Shown one piece after another: positions 54,545-64,000 of a stretch of DNA of 64,000 nucleotides; positions within the stretch are counted from its first letter, which is position 1; each line of letters starts with the position of its first letter. Under the pieces are notes generated by a model that ran no database searches, had not been told where the DNA came from, and was given only the letters and a program-made list of their open reading frames with translations. The DNA is from Rotaria socialis (lineage: Eukaryota; Rotifera; Eurotatoria; Philodinida; Philodinidae), in NCBI GenBank assembly GCA_905331475.1, contig CAJNYU010002707.1:46650-110649 (forward strand), in the 5' to 3' direction. Position numbers and translations under genes: made by a program.

Positions 54545-57502
54545 ATGACTGCATCAGACAATACACAAGAATTGAAAAATTCCGAAAATCTTGGACTTCT
54601 TACCGCAAACGTCTTAGAAGTACGTTTATTTTTATGAATCATATGAAAAATTTTCAGTACAGAAAAAAATCAATCATTTTTAGGCAGAGTTTTTAACAGA
54701 TGAAAACGATTCGAATGAAGCTACTGAATCAAGTCTCGGTGAGTTATTGGCATCATTAAAATCTAATCTCATATAAATGATTTGTTCTTGCAGAAACATT
54801 CAGCGAGGCTATTAACCGTGGGAATCTGGAAATACTTGAAGCGGCTTTTGTTTCAGAAATATTGATAAATGAAAGTGCAACATCGCCTCAATCATCTCCA
54901 ATAGAAGCTCGTAAGTAGAGAATATTGTTGATATGCGGCATTCATTCATCTTTCTTATTCAGCTTCACAAGTCGCTGGTGCTTTAGCATCAGTTGAAAGA
55001 GATCTCTCTAATGTCTGTAATCATGCTACGAATTTTGCTGAAAATGCGAACGGTGAACATCTTTCAACAGGGGTGCAGCCTTCTACATCAACCAGTACGT
55101 ACTCGAGATTCTGTGCTTTAAAAAAAACGTTTTTGTTCTCTATTATTTCATGGAAAGGTCAACCACAAAGTCAATTATCTATCACGACTGATGGTACTGG
55201 GTCAGCAGCATTCAAGCGAAAAAAACATATTATGATAAGCTATAATCGTGAGTCGTCATACGATATTTGTCGCAGAATCTGTGATGAACTTAGAGTGAGT
55301 ATATATAATAATTTCTCGTTTCTGTCAAATTTTTTCATTGTTGTATTAATAGCGTCGCGGATTTGAGGTATGGATAGACGAGGATAACTTACACGAAAGT
55401 ATTCTTCTTCAAGCATTGGCCAACGCTGTCGAAAACTCTTACGTCGTTCTTCTTTGTTTCAATTCGGCATATGCTGCAAGCGAATATTGTAGAAAAGGTT
55501 CTCTTGTCAAATATTTCAATAACAATATACTGATACATACATTTTAGAAGCGTGTTATGCTATTGAAAAGCGTATCCCTTACATACCGTGCCGTATGGAA
55601 GCAGGATTTGATCCTACCGGTTGGCTTGGAATAACGATTACTGATCATGTGTATTGTGATTTTTCTTCCCCAAATGATTTCAATAAAGCTTTGGAGAAAC
55701 TGATACGTCAAATCAAGAATTTCGAGGCACAATTGCAGTCAGATTCTGGTAAGTAAAAAATGTCAACAAGGCTGTTCTAATCTGAATTTTATTCATTGTT
55801 TCGTTTCAACGATGAATTTTTATATCTGCATGTGGAATATACAATATCTAATTGTTCATTGTTATAGAACGCTAATACTGCTTGATCTAGAAAGAAAATG
55901 CATCTATGTCTAAATTCGAATCATCATATGTTATGTTTCAGTAATTACAATCCAAGTTTATATAGGGAAATAAGTAGGATATGCTATGAGATGATTTTAG
56001 CAAATTTAATTGACTCTGGTTAAACACTACGATAGGTACGCGAGTGTTTATGATGAAATACGATACAGTAGCAGGGTCACATTTTTTAACGTAAAAATAA
56101 GAACAGTAATATGGTCTTATTTATAGTAGAATACGATAGGATTAAAATTAATTACGTTGATCTGTAATGATCGAACATGAACAAAATAAGATCTATTGTA
56201 TTTCATATAAGAACATCTACGTTAGTAAAAGACAGATTTTATTGTTTTTTGAGCATATTTCTGGTCTAAATCATGTTCTTCTACGAAAATACTCCAATGA
56301 ACTAATCGGATAGTGAATCCGAGTAGCCGAAAAAATTCTTTGGGAGTCTGGGTTATGGAACCGCCGACGGTTGAACTCTATGTAATTATTTAACTACTAA
56401 TTAGTAGCTGGTGTCAACAGTAGACCTGTATCAGAACCCTACGATGAGTTCCAGCAGGATTTTCTTGGTCTTAGAGAAATTCATTGATAATCCAATCCGA
56501 TTCGATTGTCAGATTGATTCTCTTTGGATTAATGATACATATCATATAGGGAAAGTTTTACTATTTTTTGGATCAATGCATACTAGAGATGTCCGCCACG
56601 ATTTGAAATCTGACACTGTTATACAATCATTTTTCAGAAACTCTCAGAAAAATGATTCTCTCATTGTGCTAAATTAGTATGGTTAAATTCACCCGATAAA
56701 ATTCACTCCTGATCATGACATTTTGGCATTGTAGAAATCTGAATTGGTTAAAAATTCATAGAATTTTACAAACTGACATGTTTACCTCGGCAAACTCTAA
56801 TACGAATAAGAGATCATATATTCAACAAAAGAATTTTTACAATAAGTTTTTACGTCTCCAAAAAAAGAGTAACCATTGGCGTGTCAAATTTGAAAAGATA
56901 ATTTTTGAGTTCTTATTGTTTAAAAATACTCAGCGATATACTGCTAATAGTAATGCAATATGAATGAGATTCGAATATCAGTATAAATTCAGTAGAATTG
57001 TTGAACCTCTAATTAAATAATTATGCGAATAGTCACTAATATTCTTATTTCGTACTGCTATTAAATTTCAGGATCCAATAATAGTATATTGAGCAGCGTG
57101 GAAACACCCTCTTCGGTATCGAGCACTTTGGTCGAGAATCAAAACTTTCAGGTGGCTCTCCAAACAATTGTTCGTGAATTCAAACGAAGAGTTGATCAAA
57201 CCTATAATGATTCAGAGCCGATTACGGACGCGGAGGTTCCTGAGTTGGTTCGCTTTGTGCGTGAACAAATTCTCCATAATAATCCTTCATCATCTACGAT
57301 TGATAATAGTAGTTCTCAAGAGCAACGAATAAATGATCAACTAACGTTGCGAGAGTTGCTCCATCATCCGCGAAATCAAACAGAACTCTTAAAAAAGATT
57401 GTGGAGATTCTTTCAACTATGACTGAACCAAGAACAATTATCAAATTATCCTTAGCCTTCATGTTTATTTGGACTATAAGGGGATATTTTAAACATCGAT
57501 AA
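54545..57502 (+). CDS. TIR-domain protein with C-terminal membrane anchor, eight exons
   Basis: Exons 54545-54619, 54684-54738, 54794-54910, 54963-55094, 55158-55294, 55353-55497, 55548-55748 and 57072-57502 join in frame (all GT-AG; intron 7 is 1323 bp, the rest 50-65 bp) into 405 residues. Residues 1-120 are acidic and probably disordered. The TIR domain spans about 124-250: KHIMISYNRESSYDICRRI (box 1), RRGFEVWIDEDNL, VVLLCFNSAYAASEYCRKE and WLGITITDHVYCDF. Glu196 in SEYCRKE is at the position of the catalytic glutamate of NAD-cleaving TIRs such as SARM1; an enzymatic or a scaffold role are both possible. A helical Gln/Leu-rich segment and a final hydrophobic stretch (IIKLSLAFMFIWTI) before RGYFKHR suggest a tail anchor in an organelle or ER membrane. 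TIR proteins of this type are strongly expanded in bdelloids. It appears intact. Confidence 0.85.
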
Positions 57503-57845
57503 TCTAAAGTATTAAAACAATTGAAAAATCCGTTTTTCATTCGTCTTGTTTTTATCAAATAAAATTATCGCTGATACACTCCATTGCTTTGGTTATTTTT
57601 AAGTGAGATATATATTTATGAAAGATATGATTAGGATGCCAACAACTGATTTAGTTTTACTTCATCCTCTGCAGTGAATTGAATTCTATCATCACTACAT
57701 GACAATTATGACTAGCTACACACTCAAAGAGTAATTAACAAACAGATTGACCTATATTTTAACGAAAAGACAAACCAATCTGCTATTATCAACTCTTACA
57801 TTTTAGTAATCGATCTTACTCGAAAATTAAATAATAATTAAACTT

Positions 57846-57890
57846 GAGGATGTGGGTGTCTAAACAAAAATACTCTCACACCCACACCCG
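57846..57890. repeat. Telomere-like hairpin 10
   Basis: G-rich arm GAGGATGTGGGTGT, 16-bp spacer, C-rich arm CTCACACCCACACCC. It lies about 340 bp downstream of the TIR gene, whose upstream side also has such a hairpin (54238-54305). Confidence 0.7.
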
Positions 57891-57899
57891 AATTTCTTT

Positions 57900-58598
57900 C
57901 TTCAAAATACTCCTATTATCTTTAAAATCATCAAATGTAAGTTGAATATCTTCATTTGATTAAAAATACGATTGATTGAAAGAATATTAAATGTAAATTT
58001 GTTTAAAAATGGTAAATGATTAATAATATTTCTCTTCTAATCATTTCCATCGACAAATGTATTTCTTCTCGAAACTTCAAGACACAAATTAAGCTTTTCT
58101 AGGTGGCACATTCACTGTAGAAGTGATACAATTAATTTATCATAAGCATTCGTATCTCTACTATAGTAATTACAACGAAAGTGATCTTAAATTAGGCATT
58201 TTTTTCTGAAAAAAGGCAACAAATGTTTGTTCATTTCAATAAATTATATATTAGTCCTAAATAGCGCTCATCCGGACGGATTCGTCAACTCTTTTCTGAT
58301 AGATAGGAACATGACATTATATTTGAGAAAAGAAATGCCCATTCTGTAGTACCGGTGCTAACTACAGCTGTAATGACTTAAGTAAACCATACTCAAGTAA
58401 AGCCCGAAGTACATGTGTTAAGTAAAAAATACTCGTATTTTTACTTGCTGTACTTTTACTTGTCCAGTGTCTGCAAGGTGACGAAATCACATGCTCACTT
58501 CTCTCTTCTTCCTCTATTGCCATTTTTTCATGTTGCTATCCGTCTACGAATAAAACACATGACGGCCAATTATTGAACGGTATATGAAGTGAGACCAA
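57900..58598. other. Intergenic with an old transposon fragment
   Basis: 58365-58475 (CTTAAGTAAACCATACTCAAGTAAA...TACTTGCTGTACTTTTACTTG) resembles the AAGTAAAAGTACT-type ends of some hAT elements. No gene. Confidence 0.35.
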
Positions 58599-58606
58599 AC
58601 CATCAC

Positions 58607-58886
58607 TAGAGGGGTCAGCCGACGGGTTGAACGGCGGCGGCGGGCAACAATTTTCAATTTTTGAAGATTTTCAGTTGCTCGTTATTTGCATGAATGATGT
58701 TTTCAACGGCGGCGCCGGCTGATATTCACAAGTCCTTATGTGACGGTGGCGGCTGAGTTAAAAATTCACTGGTGAAAATTTAAAAAAAATGTTCGATTCG
58801 ATCGTATATGTATTGATGCCAGCGGCGGCTGATTTTATAGAAAAATCGGCTGCTACGACGGTTCAGCCATACGGCTGACGCCTCTA
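58607..58886. mobile_element. 280-bp GC-rich hAT-like MITE with 8-bp duplication
   Basis: Ends TAGAGGGGTCAGCCGACGG and the inverse of CCATACGGCTGACGCCTCTA. The flanking repeats ACCATCAC (58599-58606) and ACCATCGC (58887-58894) match at 7 of 8 positions. The interior carries at least four (C/A)GGCGGC(G/T)GGCT-type boxes in otherwise AT-rich DNA, unlike anything else in the window. Confidence 0.8.
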
Positions 58887-59145
58887 ACCATCGCACATTC
58901 ATTCGAACTTCCAAGATTACTGTTCGTCCACTATTAGTTGACTGATAAATCCTTTTTGAAGTGTTTTTATATATTTTATGCTAAATAAGAAAACGATTCA
59001 CAAATACCAAACAACATGGAATAAATAAATAGATGAATGAATAAAAACGTTTAAGTTCGCTTTTCAATTCGAATTGGAACAAGTTCATTGGTTCGGCTGG
59101 ATCTTTTTCCAATTTAAACAAGATATACAACACTACCAAGATGTT

Positions 59146-60126
59146 TTAGCGTGCATCATTGTTAGTCGGTGCAATAATGTTCATTTGCAGGATCGTGCTC
59201 TGATGAAAATATCGACTAAATTTCTCTCTTAAGTTTGGCATTGTTACAAGGACAGCAAATGGGAAAAACAAGGTTGGAATGTAGAGCATATAGAAGAAAT
59301 AAGGTCCTTGAACATTCAGTCCAAAATCAGGATATCCTGACCATCGCACAATTGTCACAATAATGTACGGTAGATTACAGATATAGACTAAAGATATAAA
59401 GACAAATTGTTTGGTCGTTCTCCGATATTGTCGCCATCCCGCAGATTGACATAACTTTTGCTTTTGCACAACTACGCGAATCACAAGAGCAAATCCGAGT
59501 ACGACGATGAGAATATTTGGCATGGTAAAGTGAACAATCGTTTCATACCAAAGCAACCATGGTGCAATGTCGTTGTAATAGTAGGGTCCACCACATAAGT
59601 ATTGTGTGAAATCGTAGTTGTGTGGAGTTGGGTAGAAAAAGACTAAATAAGTGTAAATAGTTGGGGCATACAATGAAAAGAATACCAGTGGGATCCAATG
59701 AAAGAACAAGCGTTTCTTTGCCGTATTGGTCATATTCGAATGAAATATCAATATATGCCGCTCAATGGATGCCCAAAATGTTACAAAAACATCCGTGAAC
59801 CACACTCCATAGTCTACAAACTGCCAAGCAAGACAGTGAGCTTCGGTTGCCGGTATAACATGTGCTAGATGCAGATAGCTCAGGATAAATGGCAAATCAA
59901 CCATAACTACGACCAGGTTGAAGCATAAATTGACAATAATAGCATGATTATGAAGACCTCCTCGCAGAGCTCGATGACTCAGCATTTGGTAGATTATGAA
60001 TAGATAGCAAGACATTGATATCGGCACCGCAACTGCAAACAAAGAGAATTTAATTGTTCTCAAAAGTGGTGGATCAATCACTTGAATTCCATTGTTATTT
60101 GCAATCGGTGTAGAATTTTGAGACAT
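59146..60126 (-). CDS. Rhodopsin-like (class A) orphan GPCR
   Basis: An intronless 326-residue protein with seven hydrophobic segments. A short extracellular N terminus with an Asn-glycosylation site (NST, residues 4-6) precedes TM1 (residues about 25-49). Cys in AHCLAW at the top of TM3 and Cys in QYLCGGPYYY of loop 2 form the usual disulfide. The DRY motif at the end of TM3 is ERH (WASIERHILIF). The NPxxY motif of TM7 is not recognisable; the segment reads YIPTLFFPFAVLVTMPNLREKF, with an amphipathic helix 8 following. Loop 3 is short and basic (RVVVQKQKLCQSAGWRQYRRTTKQ). This matches the many intronless rhodopsin-like receptors of bdelloids, probably for chemosensation or peptides. Ligand unknown; intact. 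Confidence 0.8.
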   Translation of the reverse strand: MSQNSTPIANNNGIQVIDPPLLRTIKFSLFAVAVPISMSCYLFIIYQMLSHRALRGGLHNHAIIVNLCFNLVVVMVDLPFILSYLHLAHVIPATEAHCLAWQFVDYGVWFTDVFVTFWASIERHILIFHSNMTNTAKKRLFFHWIPLVFFSLYAPTIYTYLVFFYPTPHNYDFTQYLCGGPYYYNDIAPWLLWYETIVHFTMPNILIVVLGFALVIRVVVQKQKLCQSAGWRQYRRTTKQFVFISLVYICNLPYIIVTIVRWSGYPDFGLNVQGPYFFYMLYIPTLFFPFAVLVTMPNLREKFSRYFHQSTILQMNIIAPTNNDAR

Positions 60127-60129
60127 CGT

Positions 60130-61080
60130 GTACGATTACTGTGCTAAATTCTCAAGTACTAGAGAGATCAGAATACAGTAATATGATGACGTATTATGTT
60201 TGTAGATAGGTAACCTTGTTTTCTTGTGACACGCAGATTTATAGACACAGAAAACTCTTCTTTAACGAAGTATAATAATAGATTACGTGAAAAGAACTGC
60301 TGAATCAACTACACGCATAAATTCAGCTTTGATGGAGAAAGCACACACAAATACTTTTGCGGGAACATATCGAACAGAGCCAGACAGATTGCGCCAATCC
60401 CAAGAGACCAGTATCAGACACTAATGACTGCTTCTTGCACAAAAACAAAATATTTGCCTTGGAAAAAAATATGCGAATGCTGCTTTCTCTTGAAAAAAAA
60501 ACTAGCACAGAATATTTCTGACATTTTTTTAATGATAATATCGTCTCTCTATCACCATAATTTCAGTTTAATCCGAGTTGCATGATGTGACAGCTGCAAG
60601 ATGCATCTTGACAGGATGCGATGATGCTATAGAGCAATGAAAATTATCCTTTCTGTTTCATTCTCTCTTTCCATGAGTTTAGTAATATTTTTGTTACACC
60701 CTCAACTTCACATTATTTTTGCTACGGATACGTCAACGTTGACACATACCCAATAAAGTATGCATGAGCGATCACAGTTATGAAGAATAGATGCGTGATG
60801 CAGCAAGTTAATCATCGACAGCTGCTGCTGCTCAAACCTTGTAGACCTGTCATAGGTGACGACTGCCAATATTAAATCTTATTTTCTCACGGCGACGGCG
60901 ACTTTTAACTTCAAAGTTTATATTATTTTTTCAAGAAAAAGAAATACATATTTATTTCAATATTTGTTCAATAATATCTTCAAAAAAAAACTAATTGGAA
61001 TAACTGTAATTTTTATCTTGACATAATAGAAAAAATATATTATTAATATTAAGATGAGCAATAATCAATAACCAAATGTA
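60130..61080. other. 5' flank of the GPCR and gene-poor stretch
   Basis: No gene. Nothing repetitive stands out. Confidence 0.35.
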
Positions 61081-61086
61081 CACTTG

Positions 61087-61600
61087 ACCAAATGTTAATG
61101 ACTAGAACACAATACAGGACAAGTGAACGTTTATTTTGTTGTTCAGAATCAGACCCCTAGTTGAAAATACTTGCTCGCTTGGTGTAGATGTAGCTGGAAT
61201 AGCAAGAACAATTTGTACAAAGCTTTTTGAATCAAAAATGTACCGCCTGCTGATTGCCAAAATTCTGGTGAATCATCATAATTTATATGTAATTTAAGAT
61301 AATTTTGTATCTAATCGATGGTGTGATCAACGCCAAGCATCGGAATCGGCTTGTGTTTAAGAACTAAGCATTATCGAAGCTTTTTCAAGTTTTGTACGGG
61401 CGAATTTAGCCTCCACTGACAAACTGTGTTTCATTAAATATGGTGTTGATGGTGCTGATACATATTGTGTTGCACATACTTTATTAACATGATTAATTTT
61501 TAACTTTTTAATCATTTCAAATAATGTGAATTCTGTTGTTGTTTGATTTTGAGTTAAACAACGACTTACATCAATTTTTTATTGAGTTGAATCAAGTAGA
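61087..61600 (-). pseudogene. hAT transposase C-terminal relic
   Basis: On the minus strand the phrase VLAIPATSTPSEQVFSTRGLILNNK (split by no stop, about 61215-61130) is the hAT C-terminal dimerisation domain (typical A.PA.SA.SERVFS..G.....R). Upstream, 61520-61330 has broken coding-like sequence (HVNKVCATQYVSAPSTP, EAKFARTKLEKASIML) with stops. No terminal repeats identified. Inactive. Confidence 0.65.
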
Positions 61601-61999
61601 AAAGCAAAAATATTTAGAAGAACAATCGTAAATCGATTATTCAAGTTTTCAAATAGCAAGACCTTTAATTCTTGAATGATCGATAATTCCATTTCTTATA
61701 ATTTAAATCTACCAGTTAACAGTACCCTTTGAGCTGACTCTTATAGAGAATGTATATTATAAGAGGCGTACTATCATTCGTCTCGAAAAGAAATAAAATC
61801 CATGTATGACTACAAATATTTTTTTGTAGTGTGCGCTCGACACTTTCCAATTAGTTTGTTTTAAATCCTCCCCTAGTGAAGGTATTCATGAGTAGTCATG
61901 GGATAAGTGTACTCATCATTAGACATGATTTTATTCTCTTCTTTTATTTTCGTTTAATTTGATTTGATCTCATAGTTTATTAATTTAAATCAATAAACT

Positions 62000-62056
62000 T
62001 GTAAGTTGTGACGTTTCGTATCTCGATAAGATACTTCATCAGACATAAAAATTTAA
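62000..62056 (-). ncRNA. Hammerhead ribozyme motif, left arm
   Basis: Minus strand: CTGATGA (62042-62036), stem II GTATCT/AGATAC around TATCG, GAAAC, minimal stem III ACGT, cleavage GTC, and ACA pairing with TGT before the core. Confidence 0.75.
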
Positions 62057-62254
62057 GACAAATGACATATGTACGTATTAACAAATTTTTCTTTTCTTTT
62101 AGTATTAGTCATACGTTTGATAGTGATATGGAAAACAAGATGGTAATAGTAATAGCTAGATAAGGATTGAATCCTTTTCCGTATCACTATCAAAAGTATG
62201 ACTAATACTAAAAGAAAAGAAAAATTTATTTAAACGTACATATGTCATTTGTCA

Positions 62255-62311
62255 TAAATTTTTATGTCTGATGAAGTATCTTACCGAGATACGAAACGTC
62301 ACAACTTACAA
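62255..62311 (+). ncRNA. Hammerhead ribozyme motif, right arm
   Basis: CTGATGA at 62268-62274, stem II 62276-62281/62287-62292 (GTATCT/AGATAC), GAAAC 62293-62297, GTC ending 62300, stem I ACA/TGT (62301-62303 with 62265-62267). The only loop difference from the left arm is C for T. Confidence 0.75.
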
Positions 62312-62408
62312 ATTTTTAATTTAAATTAATAAACTATGAGATCAAATCAAATCAAATTAATTTAAATTTAAAATAAATTAAACAACGCAACGCGACGTTA
62401 GCGTTGCC

Positions 62409-62900
62409 AACTGTAACGAAATATTTTGTGAGTTATTATTCTTTGATTCTGGGTGAATTGATAAATCAAAATATAACGGTACGGGTTTTGATGATATCTA
62501 TTTTAATAACAATATAAGTACACACAGATAATAACAATTGATAAATAATTACAATACGCACAATAATAATAAATGGAGAACGATTTTCGTTTCACGATTA
62601 TAAGTTATAACTTCTATTTAATATTTCTAGCCAAGTAACTCTTTCCCTTAAACTATCTATATCACTCCTTCTCAATACTACTCCAGAATTATTTCCCCTT
62701 TCTCCACTCCAATTACTCCTCTATTCTACTATATCCCCGTTCTTTTATACTCTCGCTCTTTTCTTTCTCCATTTTCTTCTATATTTCTTTTCGCTACTAT
62801 GAAAGGAAATTATGAACTAAATAAAGAATAACTAAGGCCATTTCGATTATTTCATTGATTGACATAGACTCCTGATCCTATCTTTATCATACTTGACCTG
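62409..62900 (+). mobile_element. LTR-like fragment
   Basis: Starts TGTAACGAAATATTTTGTGA and shares ATAAATCAA..AAAATATAACGGTACG-type sequence and a pyrimidine-rich region with TTTTATACTCTCGCTCTTTTC with the minus strand of 30031-29650. Likely a solo LTR or fragment; no coding sequence. Confidence 0.55.
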
Positions 62901-62909
62901 ATGACGTAC

Positions 62910-63352
62910 TGATAATATCAATAGGATATTCTTTCTTATTTTGACCTAACCTCGCACTAATGCTTTTATTAACGTAGTAATATCTAATCGCTCTTTTCCA
63001 CTACTCTAATTATCCATATAAAGAATAAGAAGAAATTCCGTAATGGGGAAACGTAGATATCTGAATCAAGAGGGGTGTATCATCCATAAAAAGGTACACA
63101 TGATTTTCTCAATATCTGGGAATATAGATTATTGGCAGAGCAACCCTCTACTGAAAGGATTTAGTCATGTAGAACGTAGCTATCCAAAGCTATCTAGCTG
63201 AGAGACTTCACATTTTATAGCTTCGAAATGATTTTCATGGAAAACACGATTGATAACCGAGCATAAATAGAAAACTTGTTTGGAAGCATCACCAAAAAAA
63301 CGGCATTTAAGTACTACTCACTAATACTATATGGCAATAGTAAAGTTAAGGG
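62910..63352. other. Gene-poor stretch
   Basis: No gene or repeat recognised. Confidence 0.35.
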
Positions 63353-63835
63353 GATAATCTGAAAAAAAGGAAAGAACCAAGAGACTGAAACGATGTAACG
63401 CTAACTTACTTCCGGTTTCAATTTTCAAGAAGATGATCTAAACGCTAAGGAAATAAAAGAAATTAGTTGAAACTTGAACTCACTTGAACGTGGAAAATAA
63501 GAGATAATCTGAAAAAAAGGAAATAGCCAAGAGACTGAAAAGATGAAAAGCTAACTCATTTCGGGTTGCAATTTGCAAGAACATGATCTAAACGATAAGG
63601 AAATAAAAGAAATTAGTTGAAACGATGAAACCTGAACTCACTTGAACGTGCAAAATAAGAGATAATTTGAAAAAAAGGAAATAGCCAAGAGATGGAAACG
63701 ATGAAAAGCTAACTTACTTCGGATTTCAATTTTCAAGAACATGATCTAAACGATAAGGAGATAAAATAAATTAGTTGAATGGATTAAAGTTTAACTCACT
63801 TTAACAGGAAAGTTCGAGGGCAGGTTGAAATAAAA
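63353..63835. repeat. Tandem repeat, 150-158-bp units, three copies
   Basis: Units start at 63353, 63503 and 63661 with GATAATCTGAAAAAAAGGAAA (or close variants) and contain CATGATCTAAACGATAAGG and GAAATTAGTTGAA. A weak fourth unit follows. No ribozyme core or open frame found in it. Confidence 0.8.
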
Positions 63836-64000
63836 GAAAGTGATGTATTGATTGTAACGTGGAAAATCTAACTTTCTTGGAGTTTGTTATGGGGAAGAAA
63901 ATCTAAAATAGGTAATTGTCATATAGATGTCGCATCAGTCGATGGTGAATTTAGTTTAAAATTTGTTCGACTGCATTATGTATTGCATCAGAAAATATTC

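Larger units (their letters stand above)
61953..62358. repeat. 406-bp palindrome with a hammerhead ribozyme in each arm
   Basis: Left arm 61953-62134 and right arm 62175-62358 are close inverse copies (from TTTAATTTGATTTGATCTCA inward to GTATTAGTCATAC...ATAGTGATATGGAAAA), with a 40-bp unique centre. Each arm contains one ribozyme motif. Paired inverted units of this kind are known for Penelope-like elements and other ribozyme-bearing retroelements. No reverse transcriptase was found nearby. Confidence 0.85.

Noticed and set aside
63353..63835. CRISPR-like or ribozyme array
   Set aside because: Units of 150-158 bp are contiguous with no unique spacers, and no CTGATGA...GAAA core is present; it is an ordinary tandem repeat.

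Overview
The window looks like a piece of an animal genome, most likely a bdelloid rotifer. It is AT-rich, its genes have very short (about 45-65 bp) GT-AG introns, and it is crowded with decayed DNA transposons. It carries gene families typical of bdelloids: an NHL beta-propeller protein, a TIR-domain protein, a rhodopsin-like GPCR with a non-canonical DRY motif, and a secreted PHB-depolymerase-type esterase of microbial or fungal look. Scattered TGTGGG-type repeats match the telomere repeat I recall for bdelloids. The species assignment is an inference. Two runs of N (14608-14707 and 34137-35069) are assembly gaps.

Layout. 1-9300: an unknown basic, Asn-rich protein (1758-2728), an hAT-type MITE with a perfect 8-bp duplication (3500-4041), an MFS-like transporter (5089-6594) and the three-exon esterase (7995-9285). 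9700-19740: repeat territory, with a broken Helitron helicase set exactly between two telomere-like hairpins, degenerate minisatellites, one copy of a CCCAAGTG-ended transposon, a secreted S1 protease (17164-18129, minus) and a tandem array of about 185-bp units encoding type I hammerhead ribozymes (19081-19738). 19741-24810: a complete, apparently intact 5.07-kb DNA transposon with about 950-bp terminal inverted repeats and a seven-exon transposase joining a DDE_Tnp_4 catalytic core to a C-terminal SWIM finger. 25265-26179: six-repeat NHL protein. 26500-43320: nested hAT relics, LTR fragments, the second CCCAAGTG transposon, a secreted His/Ser/Glu-rich protein running into the gap (35070-35465, minus), foldback elements and decayed ribozyme units. 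44911-46587: choline-transporter-like protein. 49426-50636: an unknown membrane/coiled-coil protein with a frame break. 52430-52830: an array of tiny exon-intron units. 54545-57502: an eight-exon TIR-domain protein with a C-terminal membrane anchor. 59146-60126: GPCR. 60130-64000: an hAT relic, a 406-bp palindrome with a hammerhead ribozyme in each arm, an LTR fragment and a 150-158-bp tandem repeat.

The genes form no operon-like pathway. They are single genes on both strands separated by mobile DNA. The most interesting signals are (1) about a dozen short palindromes whose arms are telomere-like (G-rich then C-rich), several of which sit at the edges of TE fragments or repeat arrays; (2) hammerhead ribozymes with natural covariation in a retrozyme-like tandem array; (3) the intact DDE-SWIM transposon; and (4) the mini-exon array near 52.5 kb.
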